DNA of 64,000 bases from contig DATNBU010000040.1 of the NCBI GenBank assembly GCA_035571835.1, positions 34,735 through 98,734 on the forward strand. The letters are read 5' to 3'. This DNA comes from Candidatus Limnocylindrales bacterium (GTDB lineage Bacteria > Desulfobacterota > Binatia > UBA1149 > CAITLU01). Under the pieces are notes generated by a model that was given only the letters and a program-made list of their open reading frames with translations, searched no databases and was not told where the DNA came from. Every line of letters starts with the position of its first letter. The stretch's first letter is position 1. A program made the translations under genes and the position numbers. This document shows positions 35,801-42,660 of this stretch, in pieces.

Positions 35801-37453
35801 GACAACCTCGTCGCGGCATTCCGCACCGGTGCGGGAACGGGCGTGGTCGGAAGCAAGCTCGTTGCCGAAGACGAATCGCTTGTTCATGCCGGACTGGTCT
35901 TCGGTCCCGAGCTGCTGCCATATGCCATCTATCGCGGAGCGCCGGCTTCGGCGCGTGCCGCAAATCGAACTCGAGCGATGCGCGCTGTCGCGGGCATCGG
36001 CATGCTCGTCCCGCGTAAGAACCTGCAGGCGCTCGGCGGCTTCGACGTTTCGCTCCACGGCGTCTATGCCGATGCGGATCTCTGCCAGCGCGTGCGCGAG
36101 GTCGGTCTGGAGGTTTTCTACTGCGCGGAGAGCGTGCTCGTGCAAGCCACGTCTGCGGAGCCGGGACCACGCGACGATCACGATCACGGCCTCGATTTTC
36201 TCGAAAAGTGGGCGCCGGGCGTCCGCTGCGATGATGCGGACCGGTGCGCGCAAGACGCTACCGACGTGCTTTCCGTTCGCGCGGCATTCTGGCCGATGCC
36301 GCCGCGAGGACGAGCCGCCGCTTCGCGGCCGCCGGCGGTACTGTGGTCTGCACCTGTTTTCGATCGCAGCGGTTACGCGAACGAGGCCCGCGACTACGTG
36401 CTTGCTCTCGACGATTCCGGCGTGGACATCTATGTCAATCCGTATCCGTGGCAGCACGTCGCCCCGGATCTTCCCAGGCGCGACCTGACGCGAATCACCG
36501 AGCTGTCTCGCGCCGCGCTGCCGGCCGATTTCGTTCACGTGATCCAGCACCAGGCGATCCGCTTCTCGCGACATCCCGACGCCATCGCGAATATCGGCCG
36601 CACGATGTTCGAAACCGACTCGCTGCCGCAGGATCGCGTCGAGCTGTGCAATGCCATGGACGAAGTGTGGGTGCCGAGCCGCTTCAACGTCGAGACCTTC
36701 ACCCGTGCCGGCGTCGATCCCGGCCGGATCGTCATGATTCCCGAAGCCATCGACGCCGATCTCTACCGCCGCCGCATGCGGCCGCTCGGGATCCCCGATG
36801 CCGGCGGCTTCGTCTTCCTGTCGGTCTTCGCATGGAGCGTACGCAAAGGCTGGGACGTGCTGTTGCGTGCATTCGTCGAGGAGTTCGGCCGGACCGAGGA
36901 CGTCACGCTCGTTCTCGCGATCAGCACGAGCGCTGCAGGAACGGCCGGCACCCCGGCGCCCGCGATCGTTTCGTACCTGCGCGAAACGCTGCATGTCGAT
37001 CCGCGGCAGACTGCTCGCGTCGTCGTGTTGCCGCTTGCGCTCTCGCCGGAGCGAATGCCGGCGCTTTACGCCGCGGCCGATGCGTTCGTCCTGCCGTCAC
37101 GCGGCGAGGGCTGGGGCCGGCCTTACATGGAAGCCATGGCCTGCGGGCTGCCGACGATCGGCACGGGCTGGAGCGGAAACACCGAGTTCATGAACGCAGG
37201 CAACTCCTGGCTGATCGACCATGAGCTGGTCGAGTTGCCCGACGACGGATGGGCACGTCCCGGCCTCTTTCGCGGGCAGCGCTGGGCGTCGCCGTCGGTC
37301 GAGCACCTGCGCAGCCTGATGCGCGAGGTGTACACCAACCGTGAGGCCGCCCGCCGTATCGCCCGGCGAGCCCGCGCCGAAATTCTCGAGCGCTACGACC
37401 GCCGCCGCATCGCGCAGATGATGAAGGAGCGCATTGCGGCGGTTGCGAGTTGA
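32882..37453 (+). CDS. Multidomain methyltransferase-glycosyltransferase fusion with duplicated GT2-GT4 modules
   Basis: 1523 residues from GTG 32882. Residues ~25-170 are a class-I methyltransferase (ILHLGCGTGVAALL, LRLLVPGGHFVVEAP). About 212-465 is a GT2-like segment (AFFDAGTEPQRGSL, GGFDERL...DADLCLRLRAHG), lacking a clear DxD. About 487-865 is a GT4 enzyme with the EGWGRPYMEAMASGLPTIG donor-site motif. A second GT2 (~869-1136: VVFVDEGTRACPG, GGFDVSL...DADLCQRVREVG) and second GT4 (~1152-1523: EGWGRPYMEAMACGLPTIG) repeat the pair. It is cytosolic and has no membrane segment. Such fusions build multi-sugar chains for O-antigen or exopolysaccharide, or glycosylate exported proteins. No other polysaccharide genes are adjacent. 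Confidence 0.88.
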   Translation: MSASVPRAAMAVQRDPGLARIANLVPDSARRILHLGCGTGVAALLLKLRRADRYVTGVVGDAALAHEAALRCDEIVAPALSARLAPGSFDCIIASDLLDRAADPQAALASTLRLLVPGGHFVVEAPSAAHAFAVASLSRRKQAASAGFTRRALVELLQQNGCEVTSLRLDLEHSIPVRPLPLVRQHGLRIEHIEEASTPRLFATCVYAEAAERIPVCSVIVRPGGIEPSSGDARAAMDATLAALRKDATRLAIELLVAGGATSADLNRIVPNARGRYLAFFDAGTEPQRGSLASMIQALQTTGAGVAGSVLVDENGAVEHSGLAFHATDLPYRHYPFPIRRPPGEAAAVVPAVCGDGMMIERSRFILLGGFDERLRSELFDADLCLRLRAHGRATICSGASIVHSGRSTSPTNAPGGADADHAPGGADADDAQPDEALSSAPRGYTERQYFADKWSPGIEATFLNQPVAASPPGVDLRSRANGRADSKRALVWSGHFYGAGGYAESTRNFLAALDRHGVRTLANSFTSDNPSSLAEAIEIDPFVIDRAPAGFVSIVSRPAIFFRRHPNEHIAIGRTMNETDRIGPGWVARCNQMDQVWVPSRFNLEAFVRSGVDRERVFVIPETIDDRMYGPDVEPMAIENASGFVFLSVFLLGPRKGWKLLLRAYFDEFRRDEDVTLLLRVSPSIRSPLSELTDFIGGHFGGDAGLGPRVVLCPANVVGPTMPRLYRSVDAFVLPSRGEGWGRPYMEAMASGLPTIGTGWSGNTEFMTAQNSYLIDYALVPHNDESLPAHFQTPDGTMWAEPSLDHLRQLMRTVFENRSEAARLGAAARESILDRFRHDQVAAQIVERLEQSGVEIARTIRRLPRTPAPVCSVILLVHGVVENARECIERLDANAPGFCWELVVVVRAEDRSVAAQAPALPSADARATREFRIVTVAGELGESAARNRGAAEARGDYVVFVDEGTRACPGWLDNLVAAFRTGAGTGVVGSKLVAEDESLVHAGLVFGPELLPYAIYRGAPASARAANRTRAMRAVAGIGMLVPRKNLQALGGFDVSLHGVYADADLCQRVREVGLEVFYCAESVLVQATSAEPGPRDDHDHGLDFLEKWAPGVRCDDADRCAQDATDVLSVRAAFWPMPPRGRAAASRPPAVLWSAPVFDRSGYANEARDYVLALDDSGVDIYVNPYPWQHVAPDLPRRDLTRITELSRAALPADFVHVIQHQAIRFSRHPDAIANIGRTMFETDSLPQDRVELCNAMDEVWVPSRFNVETFTRAGVDPGRIVMIPEAIDADLYRRRMRPLGIPDAGGFVFLSVFAWSVRKGWDVLLRAFVEEFGRTEDVTLVLAISTSAAGTAGTPAPAIVSYLRETLHVDPRQTARVVVLPLALSPERMPALYAAADAFVLPSRGEGWGRPYMEAMACGLPTIGTGWSGNTEFMNAGNSWLIDHELVELPDDGWARPGLFRGQRWASPSVEHLRSLMREVYTNREAARRIARRARAEILERYDRRRIAQMMKERIAAVAS
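34119..34172 (+). repeat. 27-bp tandem repeat encoding a linker
   Basis: Two copies of a 27-base unit differing at two positions encode APGGADAD twice in the fusion protein, in the linker inside the first GT2-like region. This looks like a recent local duplication. Confidence 0.85.
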
Positions 37454-37538
37454 GCGCGCAGCAGGCCATGTCGCTCGTTCCGTCGTAACGATGTCGAAAC
37501 TGGCTCGACCGAGGGCTTTGCGCGCCGTTCCGACTTGT

Positions 37539-37568
37539 CCCCGACGGCTATCGGGTTCAGCTTTTTTT
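37539..37568 (+). terminator. Intrinsic terminator after the glycosyltransferase fusion
   Basis: The short stem CCCCGA...TCGGGT is followed 6 bases later by seven Ts (37562-37568), about 90 bases after the stop. It is the best-formed hairpin plus T-run in the window. Confidence 0.55.
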
Positions 37569-37609
37569 GAGCGGCGCGAAGCGCGCGCAGAACGAAAGGA
37601 GTCACTCCG

Positions 37610-37960
37610 ATGGCGTTGGACAAAGTGCATGTCAGAACGGCCGTACTCGCGACGATATTGAGCGCAATTCTTCCGGTCGCGCGCAGCTTCGCGGAGGAAG
37701 GCGCCAGCGTGGGGATCGATGGCAGAGTCAACACGGGCGAGCAGCGCCTCGGTGTCGGAACGAAGCTCGACGCAAGCCCGGGCGGCGTCTCCGGAGGCGC
37801 GGACGCTACGAACAGTGAGCCGAATCTTCGCGAACAGACGCATGGCGGAAATGTACCAAGCGTAAACGTCGGCGGCGGACGACAGGGTGTCCGGGCCGGT
37901 GCGGGCGTTGAGACGAGAGACTCGGGCGCCGATCCGGACCGGAACGTTCAGGGTCGCTGA
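37610..37960 (+). CDS. Small exported Gly-rich protein, unknown function
   Basis: 116 residues with a signal peptide (MALDKVHVRTAVLATILSAILPVARSFAEE) and an AAAGGAG ribosome site. The mature part is hydrophilic, low in complexity and rich in Gly, Asn and Val (EGASVGIDGRVNTG, GNVPSVNVGGGRQGVRAGAG). No cysteines and no recognised domain. Convergent with the LamG-dockerin gene. Confidence 0.65.
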   Translation: MALDKVHVRTAVLATILSAILPVARSFAEEGASVGIDGRVNTGEQRLGVGTKLDASPGGVSGGADATNSEPNLREQTHGGNVPSVNVGGGRQGVRAGAGVETRDSGADPDRNVQGR

Positions 37961-38026
37961 AGCCTTGCATGCCGTCGGCTGCGCCGCTTGCCGCGCGGCG
38001 GAACGCGGCAGCACGCATCTCCGGCC

Positions 38027-38950
38027 CTATCCCACGCCCGGCAATTCGACTTCACAGATCGGGCAAAGCCGTGCCACCGGCTGGGCTACGGCGAATTTCA
38101 GAATCAGAAGAGCGTCACCGGCGCTGATTCCCCCCGAGCCGTTCGCGTCACAAAGGCAGAAGTCGCAGGTTTCGAGGCCGACCGCGGTCTGCAGTGCGTC
38201 GAGCGCATCCGTCGCCGTGATCGATGCATTGCGGTTCGCATCCCCGCAGTGGAAGAACGGCGGAAGCAGATCCTTGTCGGCCGTGTTCGCAAGCCGGATC
38301 TCGTCGAGCGTGCCGGTAAAGTGAATCGTCTGGTCTTGTGCGGTGCATGCGCTGGTGCCGGCAACCAGAGATGCGTCATTGGAAACGTTCGCAGCCGTGC
38401 CGCGATCGATCTCCTGATCGAGGAAGCCATCCACGTACGACCTCATGACCGTACCTTCGCGCGTGAACACGACCGTATGAAACAGCCCGTCGTTGATCGG
38501 CCGGGTGGTCGTCGTTCCGAGATTCGTATCGGTCTCGTAGACTTCGAGGCTCAGGTCTCCGTGCCCGCGCGTACGAATGTCCCAGAACGAGCCGAACGCG
38601 CAGACCGACCGCTTTCCGAGAACTCCCTCGACGACGCCGGTGCTCGTGGTGCGAATGACGAATGCGATCGTAAAGTCGCTGTTTCCGAAGTTGCCCGCGG
38701 TCTGTCCGAAGCTGACCTCGTCGTCGACGCCGTCGAACACGAAGGCCTCATCGAACAGGCCCTGTCCGAACGTCGTGCCGCCGGAAAGCGTTCCGTCGGC
38801 ATCACCGACCGCGTCGAGCGCGTCGCCGTCCGCGGGCCATTCGTGGGTCAGTCCCGCATGGACGGTGGACACGTACAGCAACGGCGGAAGCTGGAGAACG
38901 GCGAAGGCCGCGAGCGCAGGAAGCGTGCGAAGGATGCTGCGGTCGGACAT
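38027..38950 (-). CDS. Exported LamG/concanavalin-like lectin protein with dockerin-like repeats
   Basis: 307 residues from ATG 38950, where the signal sequence begins (MSDRSILRTLPALAAFAVLQLPPLLYV). Residues ~48-230 are a LamG-like jelly roll (LTHEWPADGDALDAVGDADG, FVFDGVDDEVSFG, FTIAFVIRTTS, GLFHTVVFTREG, GTLDEIRLANTA), probably carbohydrate- or protein-binding. Two calcium loops follow at ~237-300 (CGDANRNASITATDALDALQ and CDANGSGGISAGDALLILK) with flanking cysteines, closely like those of the 1084-residue protein. No catalytic site is seen. It is one of four dockerin-bearing exported proteins in this window. Confidence 0.85.
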   Translation of the reverse strand: MSDRSILRTLPALAAFAVLQLPPLLYVSTVHAGLTHEWPADGDALDAVGDADGTLSGGTTFGQGLFDEAFVFDGVDDEVSFGQTAGNFGNSDFTIAFVIRTTSTGVVEGVLGKRSVCAFGSFWDIRTRGHGDLSLEVYETDTNLGTTTTRPINDGLFHTVVFTREGTVMRSYVDGFLDQEIDRGTAANVSNDASLVAGTSACTAQDQTIHFTGTLDEIRLANTADKDLLPPFFHCGDANRNASITATDALDALQTAVGLETCDFCLCDANGSGGISAGDALLILKFAVAQPVARLCPICEVELPGVG

Positions 38951-39099
38951 ATGCCCGCGAAGATATCGTATTTGTCGGTGCGCGGGGAAGGACGGCGGCC
39001 CGGTAGCCCGGGTGAGGGTGAGGCGCGATGTGCATGCTCCCATTCCGCCAGCATCCCGAGCGTGCCGTTCGATCCGCTGACGACGTCTCCCGCGCCGCG

Positions 39100-39567
39100 T
39101 CAAGCCGCGGCGACCGGTGTTGCAGTGGCTTCGCGGAAGAAGCGTTCGTACTCGGCGCGCATTTCGCGGCCGCCGATCTCGATCGTCGCGTGATTCTCGA
39201 TCCATGCGCGCACCAGGCTGAAGCCGGCACCCGGCGGACCGTTGTGCACCAGATCGGCCCTCCAGCCCTCGCGCGCGAATGCAGCCAGGATCGCGTCCGC
39301 GTCGCAGGCATCGGTCGTCACGTAACCATGATGGGGCCACGCCTCGGGCAGTGGCAGATTGCTCAGCTCGAGACGCCCGCTTCCGACGCCGCCGCGTGTC
39401 TCGGCTGGCCATATTTCGATGGCGCTGCCGTCGCTGTCACCCGCGTATACCAGGAGCGAGCCGTGCGGGTGCGGCATAGGAACGACGCGCGCGCCAAGCA
39501 CCTCTGCCAGCACACTGGCGACACGTTTCGGGTCGTGGGCAGGAACGGTGAAGTGATGAATTCTCAT
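39100..39567 (-). CDS. Glyoxalase/bleomycin-resistance (VOC) superfamily protein
   Basis: 155 residues. The first half has the VOC pattern MRIHHFTVPAHDPKRVASVLAEVLGARV, with metal-site candidate His4, and SAIEIWPAE (Glu); the second has HHGYVTTDACDADAILAAFAREGW and WIENHATIEIGG. Family members are metal-dependent lyases, dioxygenases or binding proteins; the substrate here is unknown. It is divergent from the TetR gene at 39621, with a shared operator covering its promoter. It has a GGAGGAA ribosome site. Confidence 0.87.
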   Translation of the reverse strand: MRIHHFTVPAHDPKRVASVLAEVLGARVVPMPHPHGSLLVYAGDSDGSAIEIWPAETRGGVGSGRLELSNLPLPEAWPHHGYVTTDACDADAILAAFAREGWRADLVHNGPPGAGFSLVRAWIENHATIEIGGREMRAEYERFFREATATPVAAA

Positions 39568-39584
39568 TCTGGTTCCTCCTTCGG

Positions 39585-39629
39585 GTTGACGTGATGTAAA
39601 CTAACACCGAGGTTTACGTAGTGTCAACC
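39585..39629. promoter_or_regulatory. Shared promoter/operator of the VOC and TetR genes
   Basis: An inverted repeat with 18-base arms (39585-39602 and 39612-39629; 14 of 18 matching, cores GGTTGAC and GTAAAC) and a 9-base spacer. It overlaps the leftward promoter: -35 TTGACA at 39622-39627, a 17-base spacer and -10 TTAGTT at 39599-39604. The right arm also covers the TetR GTG start, so the TetR protein probably represses both genes. Confidence 0.65.
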
Positions 39630-40268
39630 AGAAAAGACGATACCAGGGCCCGTTTGTTTGAGGCGGCGCGCAAGCTGCTGCTCGAGCGCGGCTTTCACGG
39701 AGTGGGACTCGAAGACATCGCCGAATCCGCGGGTGTGAGCCGGCAGGCGGTCTACAAGTCGCACTTTGCTTCCAAGGCGGACCTTCTGCTGGAGCTCGTG
39801 CGGCACGTCCATGCAGCGGAAAAAATCGACGACTTGACGCGGCCCATCTCCGAAGCGCGGACCGCGCTTGAAATGCTGGCCGCCACGATCCGCGCCAGCA
39901 TCAAGATCGAAGCCCGTGTGCACGAGCTGTCGCTCACGCTTGCCGCCGCTGCCGTGTCGGACGCCGCAGCTGCCGCCGCGTGGCGCGATCGCATGGAGCT
40001 CCGGCGCGGCGCATTGCGCGCAGCGGTGTCACGACTCGAAGCGGAAGGCCGGTTGCGTCCGGGCTGGAAGATCGAGCAAGCCGTGGACGTGCTCGACTCA
40101 ATGCTCTCTGTGGACACCTATCAGCGACTCGTTACGGAACGAGGCTGGAAGCACGAGGAGCTGATCCGGAAGGTGCAGGAGTTGAGCACCGGCACGTTCC
40201 TGGTCGAGCCGCCGGGCAGACCGCGGCGCAGAACCGGAGCTACGGCCCTCGCCGCTCCGCGGCGCTGA
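39621..40268 (+). CDS. TetR/AcrR family transcriptional regulator
   Basis: 215 residues from GTG 39621, eight bases after a GAGG ribosome site. The helix-turn-helix is TRARLFEAARKLLLERGFHGVGLEDIAESAGVSRQAVYKSHFASKADLL, canonical for the family. The C-terminal domain is Ala-rich and helical, and a basic tail ends the protein (GRPRRRTGATALAAPRR). It is divergent from the VOC gene; the shared inverted repeat makes autoregulation and VOC control likely. The inducer is unknown. Confidence 0.9.
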   Translation: MSTRKDDTRARLFEAARKLLLERGFHGVGLEDIAESAGVSRQAVYKSHFASKADLLLELVRHVHAAEKIDDLTRPISEARTALEMLAATIRASIKIEARVHELSLTLAAAAVSDAAAAAAWRDRMELRRGALRAAVSRLEAEGRLRPGWKIEQAVDVLDSMLSVDTYQRLVTERGWKHEELIRKVQELSTGTFLVEPPGRPRRRTGATALAAPRR

Positions 40269-40355
40269 TCTCGCGAACACCGTCATGGTTTCGGCCGACC
40301 GGGATTGCCATCATCACCGTAGTCGAGTCGAGCGATGGTGCGCGGTCCCGTCCGG

Positions 40356-40951
40356 TCAGTCGAGCTCCGCGAAGACCGAGTCGAGCAGGATCGAGAACCC
40401 CGGCAGCACCGAGGACTCGGCGGCGCCGCGCATGATCTGTTTCGCCTCACCGTAAGCTTCGCCTTCCAGGCAGAAGATCGTGACGCGACGAGACCTTGGA
40501 TCGACGATCCAATACTCGCCGACGCCGTTCTTCTCGTAAATTTTCTTCTTCTCGAGGCGATCTCGCGATGCCGTCGACGGCGACAGGATTTCGACGACGA
40601 GGTCGGGCACCAGCCTCAGGAACGCGTCGGGATCGGGCTTTGGACCGCGCGAGAGCGTAGCCGCAGAAACGAACGAGACATCCGGCTCGAGCACGTCGCC
40701 GCTTGGCAGCTCGTAGCCGGTGCTCGAATCATATCCCCGCCGGCTGCCGTCGTGCGAAGATAGTCGCCGAGCGCAGTCACGATTTTGAAACCGACCGATC
40801 CATGTCCCGACCTGGATGGCGGTGACATGACGACCTGCCCGTCGAGCAGCTCGTAGCGGTGGACGTCCCCCCTCGGCCGGCTCTCAAGCCACTCGAAGAA
40901 CTCGGCCTTCGTGAAACGCTCTTCGGAGCGGAATGCAGTCTCCATGGGCAT
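40356..40951 (-). pseudogene. Uma2 family (DUF820) endonuclease-like gene, interrupted by a frameshift
   Basis: The N-terminal half starts at ATG 40951 after GGAGG (MPMETAFRSEERFTKAEFFEWL, then YELLDGQVVMSPPSR, GDYLRTTAAG). It then loses the family sequence near 40735-40738, a run of four C (G on the coding strand). One frame over the protein resumes: YELPSGDVLEPDVSFVSA, LVVEILSPSTASRDRLEKK, YWIVDP. One missing base in that run restores a normal ~195-residue Uma2 protein with its PD-(D/E)xK-like residues (EPDVSF, VEILSP). It is either a recent pseudogene or a sequencing error. Confidence 0.85.
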
Positions 40952-41044
40952 CGACCTCCGAGTGTAGTCGCCGGCATGATCGACGCAACGTACGGGCATG
41001 ACGGCGCTCGCGGCTACGACAGCGATCGCAGAGCGGTTCATGGC

Positions 41045-41794
41045 TCACTCCTCATACGGCGCGTCCGCGATGAACTGGAAAAAGCCGAATCGCACCATCA
41101 TTGCCAGTCTCGCACCAGGATGGGCTTCGGCTTCGCGGCTCAGCACCTCGACCAGGTGTTTTTTGAGGTCGAGCCGCGGATACTGCGCGACGACTTCCGC
41201 CTTGCGCGGTGACACCTTGGCCAGGTCCCATCCGACCACGTCGATCGATGCGCCCTGCTGCAGCAGGTAGTTCAGGTACGGCGGAGCGACCGGCGCGGGT
41301 GCAATGTTCAGATGCATCGTGATGCTCTCTGCGATCGTCGGCGCCAGCGCTGGGCGTTCGTGGTCATGAAGCAGTGCTTCGGCCATCTCGGCGCCGCGCA
41401 CCGCGAAGCACTCCTTCTCCGAACCCGGCCGTGGTTCGCACGCGAGAGCGAGGTCATGGCAAAGGGATGCCACCAGCAGCTCCTCGCGATCGACGTTGAG
41501 AGATTCGAGCTGGCCGAGCAGCCCTCCCCAATAATAGGTGCGTATGCAGTGGTTGAGCAGCCACGGCTGGTAGACCTCCTCCGCGTGCTCGAATGTTCGC
41601 TTGACCAGCGCACTGTCGATGAAGCGAAGACCTGCCAGGTCGAGTCTCTCCACCCGCAGCGCGGGCGGATGACCTGCCTCGCGTCGTCTTCGCGCGCGGC
41701 TGCGCAGTGCGGATGCGACGAAGAGGAAACGGTCTCGAACGGTCAGGCGACCGCCACGACGACGGGCCCATGGAAGCGTGCCGACGGCACTCAC
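41045..41794 (-). CDS. HD-domain protein, putative metal-dependent hydrolase
   Basis: 249 residues from GTG 41794, overlapping the GST stop (GTGA). The HD domain is seen in LLNHCIRTYYWGGLLGQ (first His), VASLCHDLALACE (the HD pair), and later RPALAPTIAESITMHLNI (His). This resembles cyanamide-hydratase-like and other small-molecule HD hydrolases rather than (p)ppGpp enzymes. It is the second gene of a GST-HD pair. The substrate cannot be inferred. Confidence 0.82.
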   Translation of the reverse strand: MSAVGTLPWARRRGGRLTVRDRFLFVASALRSRARRRREAGHPPALRVERLDLAGLRFIDSALVKRTFEHAEEVYQPWLLNHCIRTYYWGGLLGQLESLNVDREELLVASLCHDLALACEPRPGSEKECFAVRGAEMAEALLHDHERPALAPTIAESITMHLNIAPAPVAPPYLNYLLQQGASIDVVGWDLAKVSPRKAEVVAQYPRLDLKKHLVEVLSREAEAHPGARLAMMVRFGFFQFIADAPYEE

Positions 41795-42456
41795 TGCGTA
41801 TTCCCGGCTGAGCCGAACGCAGACGAAGCAAGAAGTCCGCTTCGTTCCAGATCGAGAGTCTGCGCCACGCTCGGGCGATCCTTGACCGAATCACGAAACG
41901 CCAGCAGGGCCGGATAATCCTCCAGCGAGACTCCGAGCTGCGGAAGCAGCACCAGGGTCCAGAACAGGTAAGCATCGGCCAGCGAGAAATCGTCGCCAAT
42001 AAGGAAGCGTCGGTGCTGCAACGCCGCTTCGGGATGAGGAAGCACCTTGGGCAGCACGTATTCGGCGACGTGCGTCTTCATCGCCTGCGGCACGTCCGGA
42101 TCGAAATGGGCCCACAATGCCTGCTTGTGAAGCTCGGTCGAGATGAAGCTCAACCATTCGTAGAGTCGCAGTCGCCTCTCGCTGCCGGCGGGTGAGGACA
42201 GCCCGGCATCCGGTGCAAGGTCGCCGATTGCGAGGAGTACGGCGATGTTCTCGGTCACGATCGAGCCGTCCGGCAGCCTGAGGGCCGAGACTTTCCCCTT
42301 GGGATTCACATCGCGGTATTTGCGTCCGTCCGCCATGGCCAGGCTTCCGCGCGCGACCCATGAAACGTCATGCGGGACGGCCGCCTCCCGAAGCGCGATG
42401 TGCGGTGCCATCGAACAGGCAAAAGGAATTGCGTAGAGCGTCGTGCTGGTCGTCAT
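41791..42456 (-). CDS. Glutathione S-transferase family protein
   Basis: 221 residues from ATG 42456; the earlier in-frame start at 42642 adds sequence with no GST match. The N-terminal domain has CSMAPHIALREAAVPHDVSWV (Cys/Ser active-site position as in Beta-class enzymes), NPKGKVSALRLPDG and VTENIAVLLAIGD. The C-terminal domain has FLIGDDFSLADAYLFWTL. It is translationally coupled to the HD-domain gene. Confidence 0.88.
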   Translation of the reverse strand: MTTSTTLYAIPFACSMAPHIALREAAVPHDVSWVARGSLAMADGRKYRDVNPKGKVSALRLPDGSIVTENIAVLLAIGDLAPDAGLSSPAGSERRLRLYEWLSFISTELHKQALWAHFDPDVPQAMKTHVAEYVLPKVLPHPEAALQHRRFLIGDDFSLADAYLFWTLVLLPQLGVSLEDYPALLAFRDSVKDRPSVAQTLDLERSGLLASSAFGSAGNTQ

Positions 42457-42660
42457 GGCGCGAACGATAGGCCTGTATTCGATCGGCCGAAATGACGATG
42501 AGCCCACGATTCGAGCCGTCAATCGCTTCGCGCAGAACGCAGCGTGATCTTGCTTCGCGCGATTGACGTACGGACGACTCCAGCCGGTATTGCGATCGGC
42601 CGGTTGTGAGACAGACAGCGGGCAATCAAGGCCACTACACATGGCCTGGCCGGCTGAATA

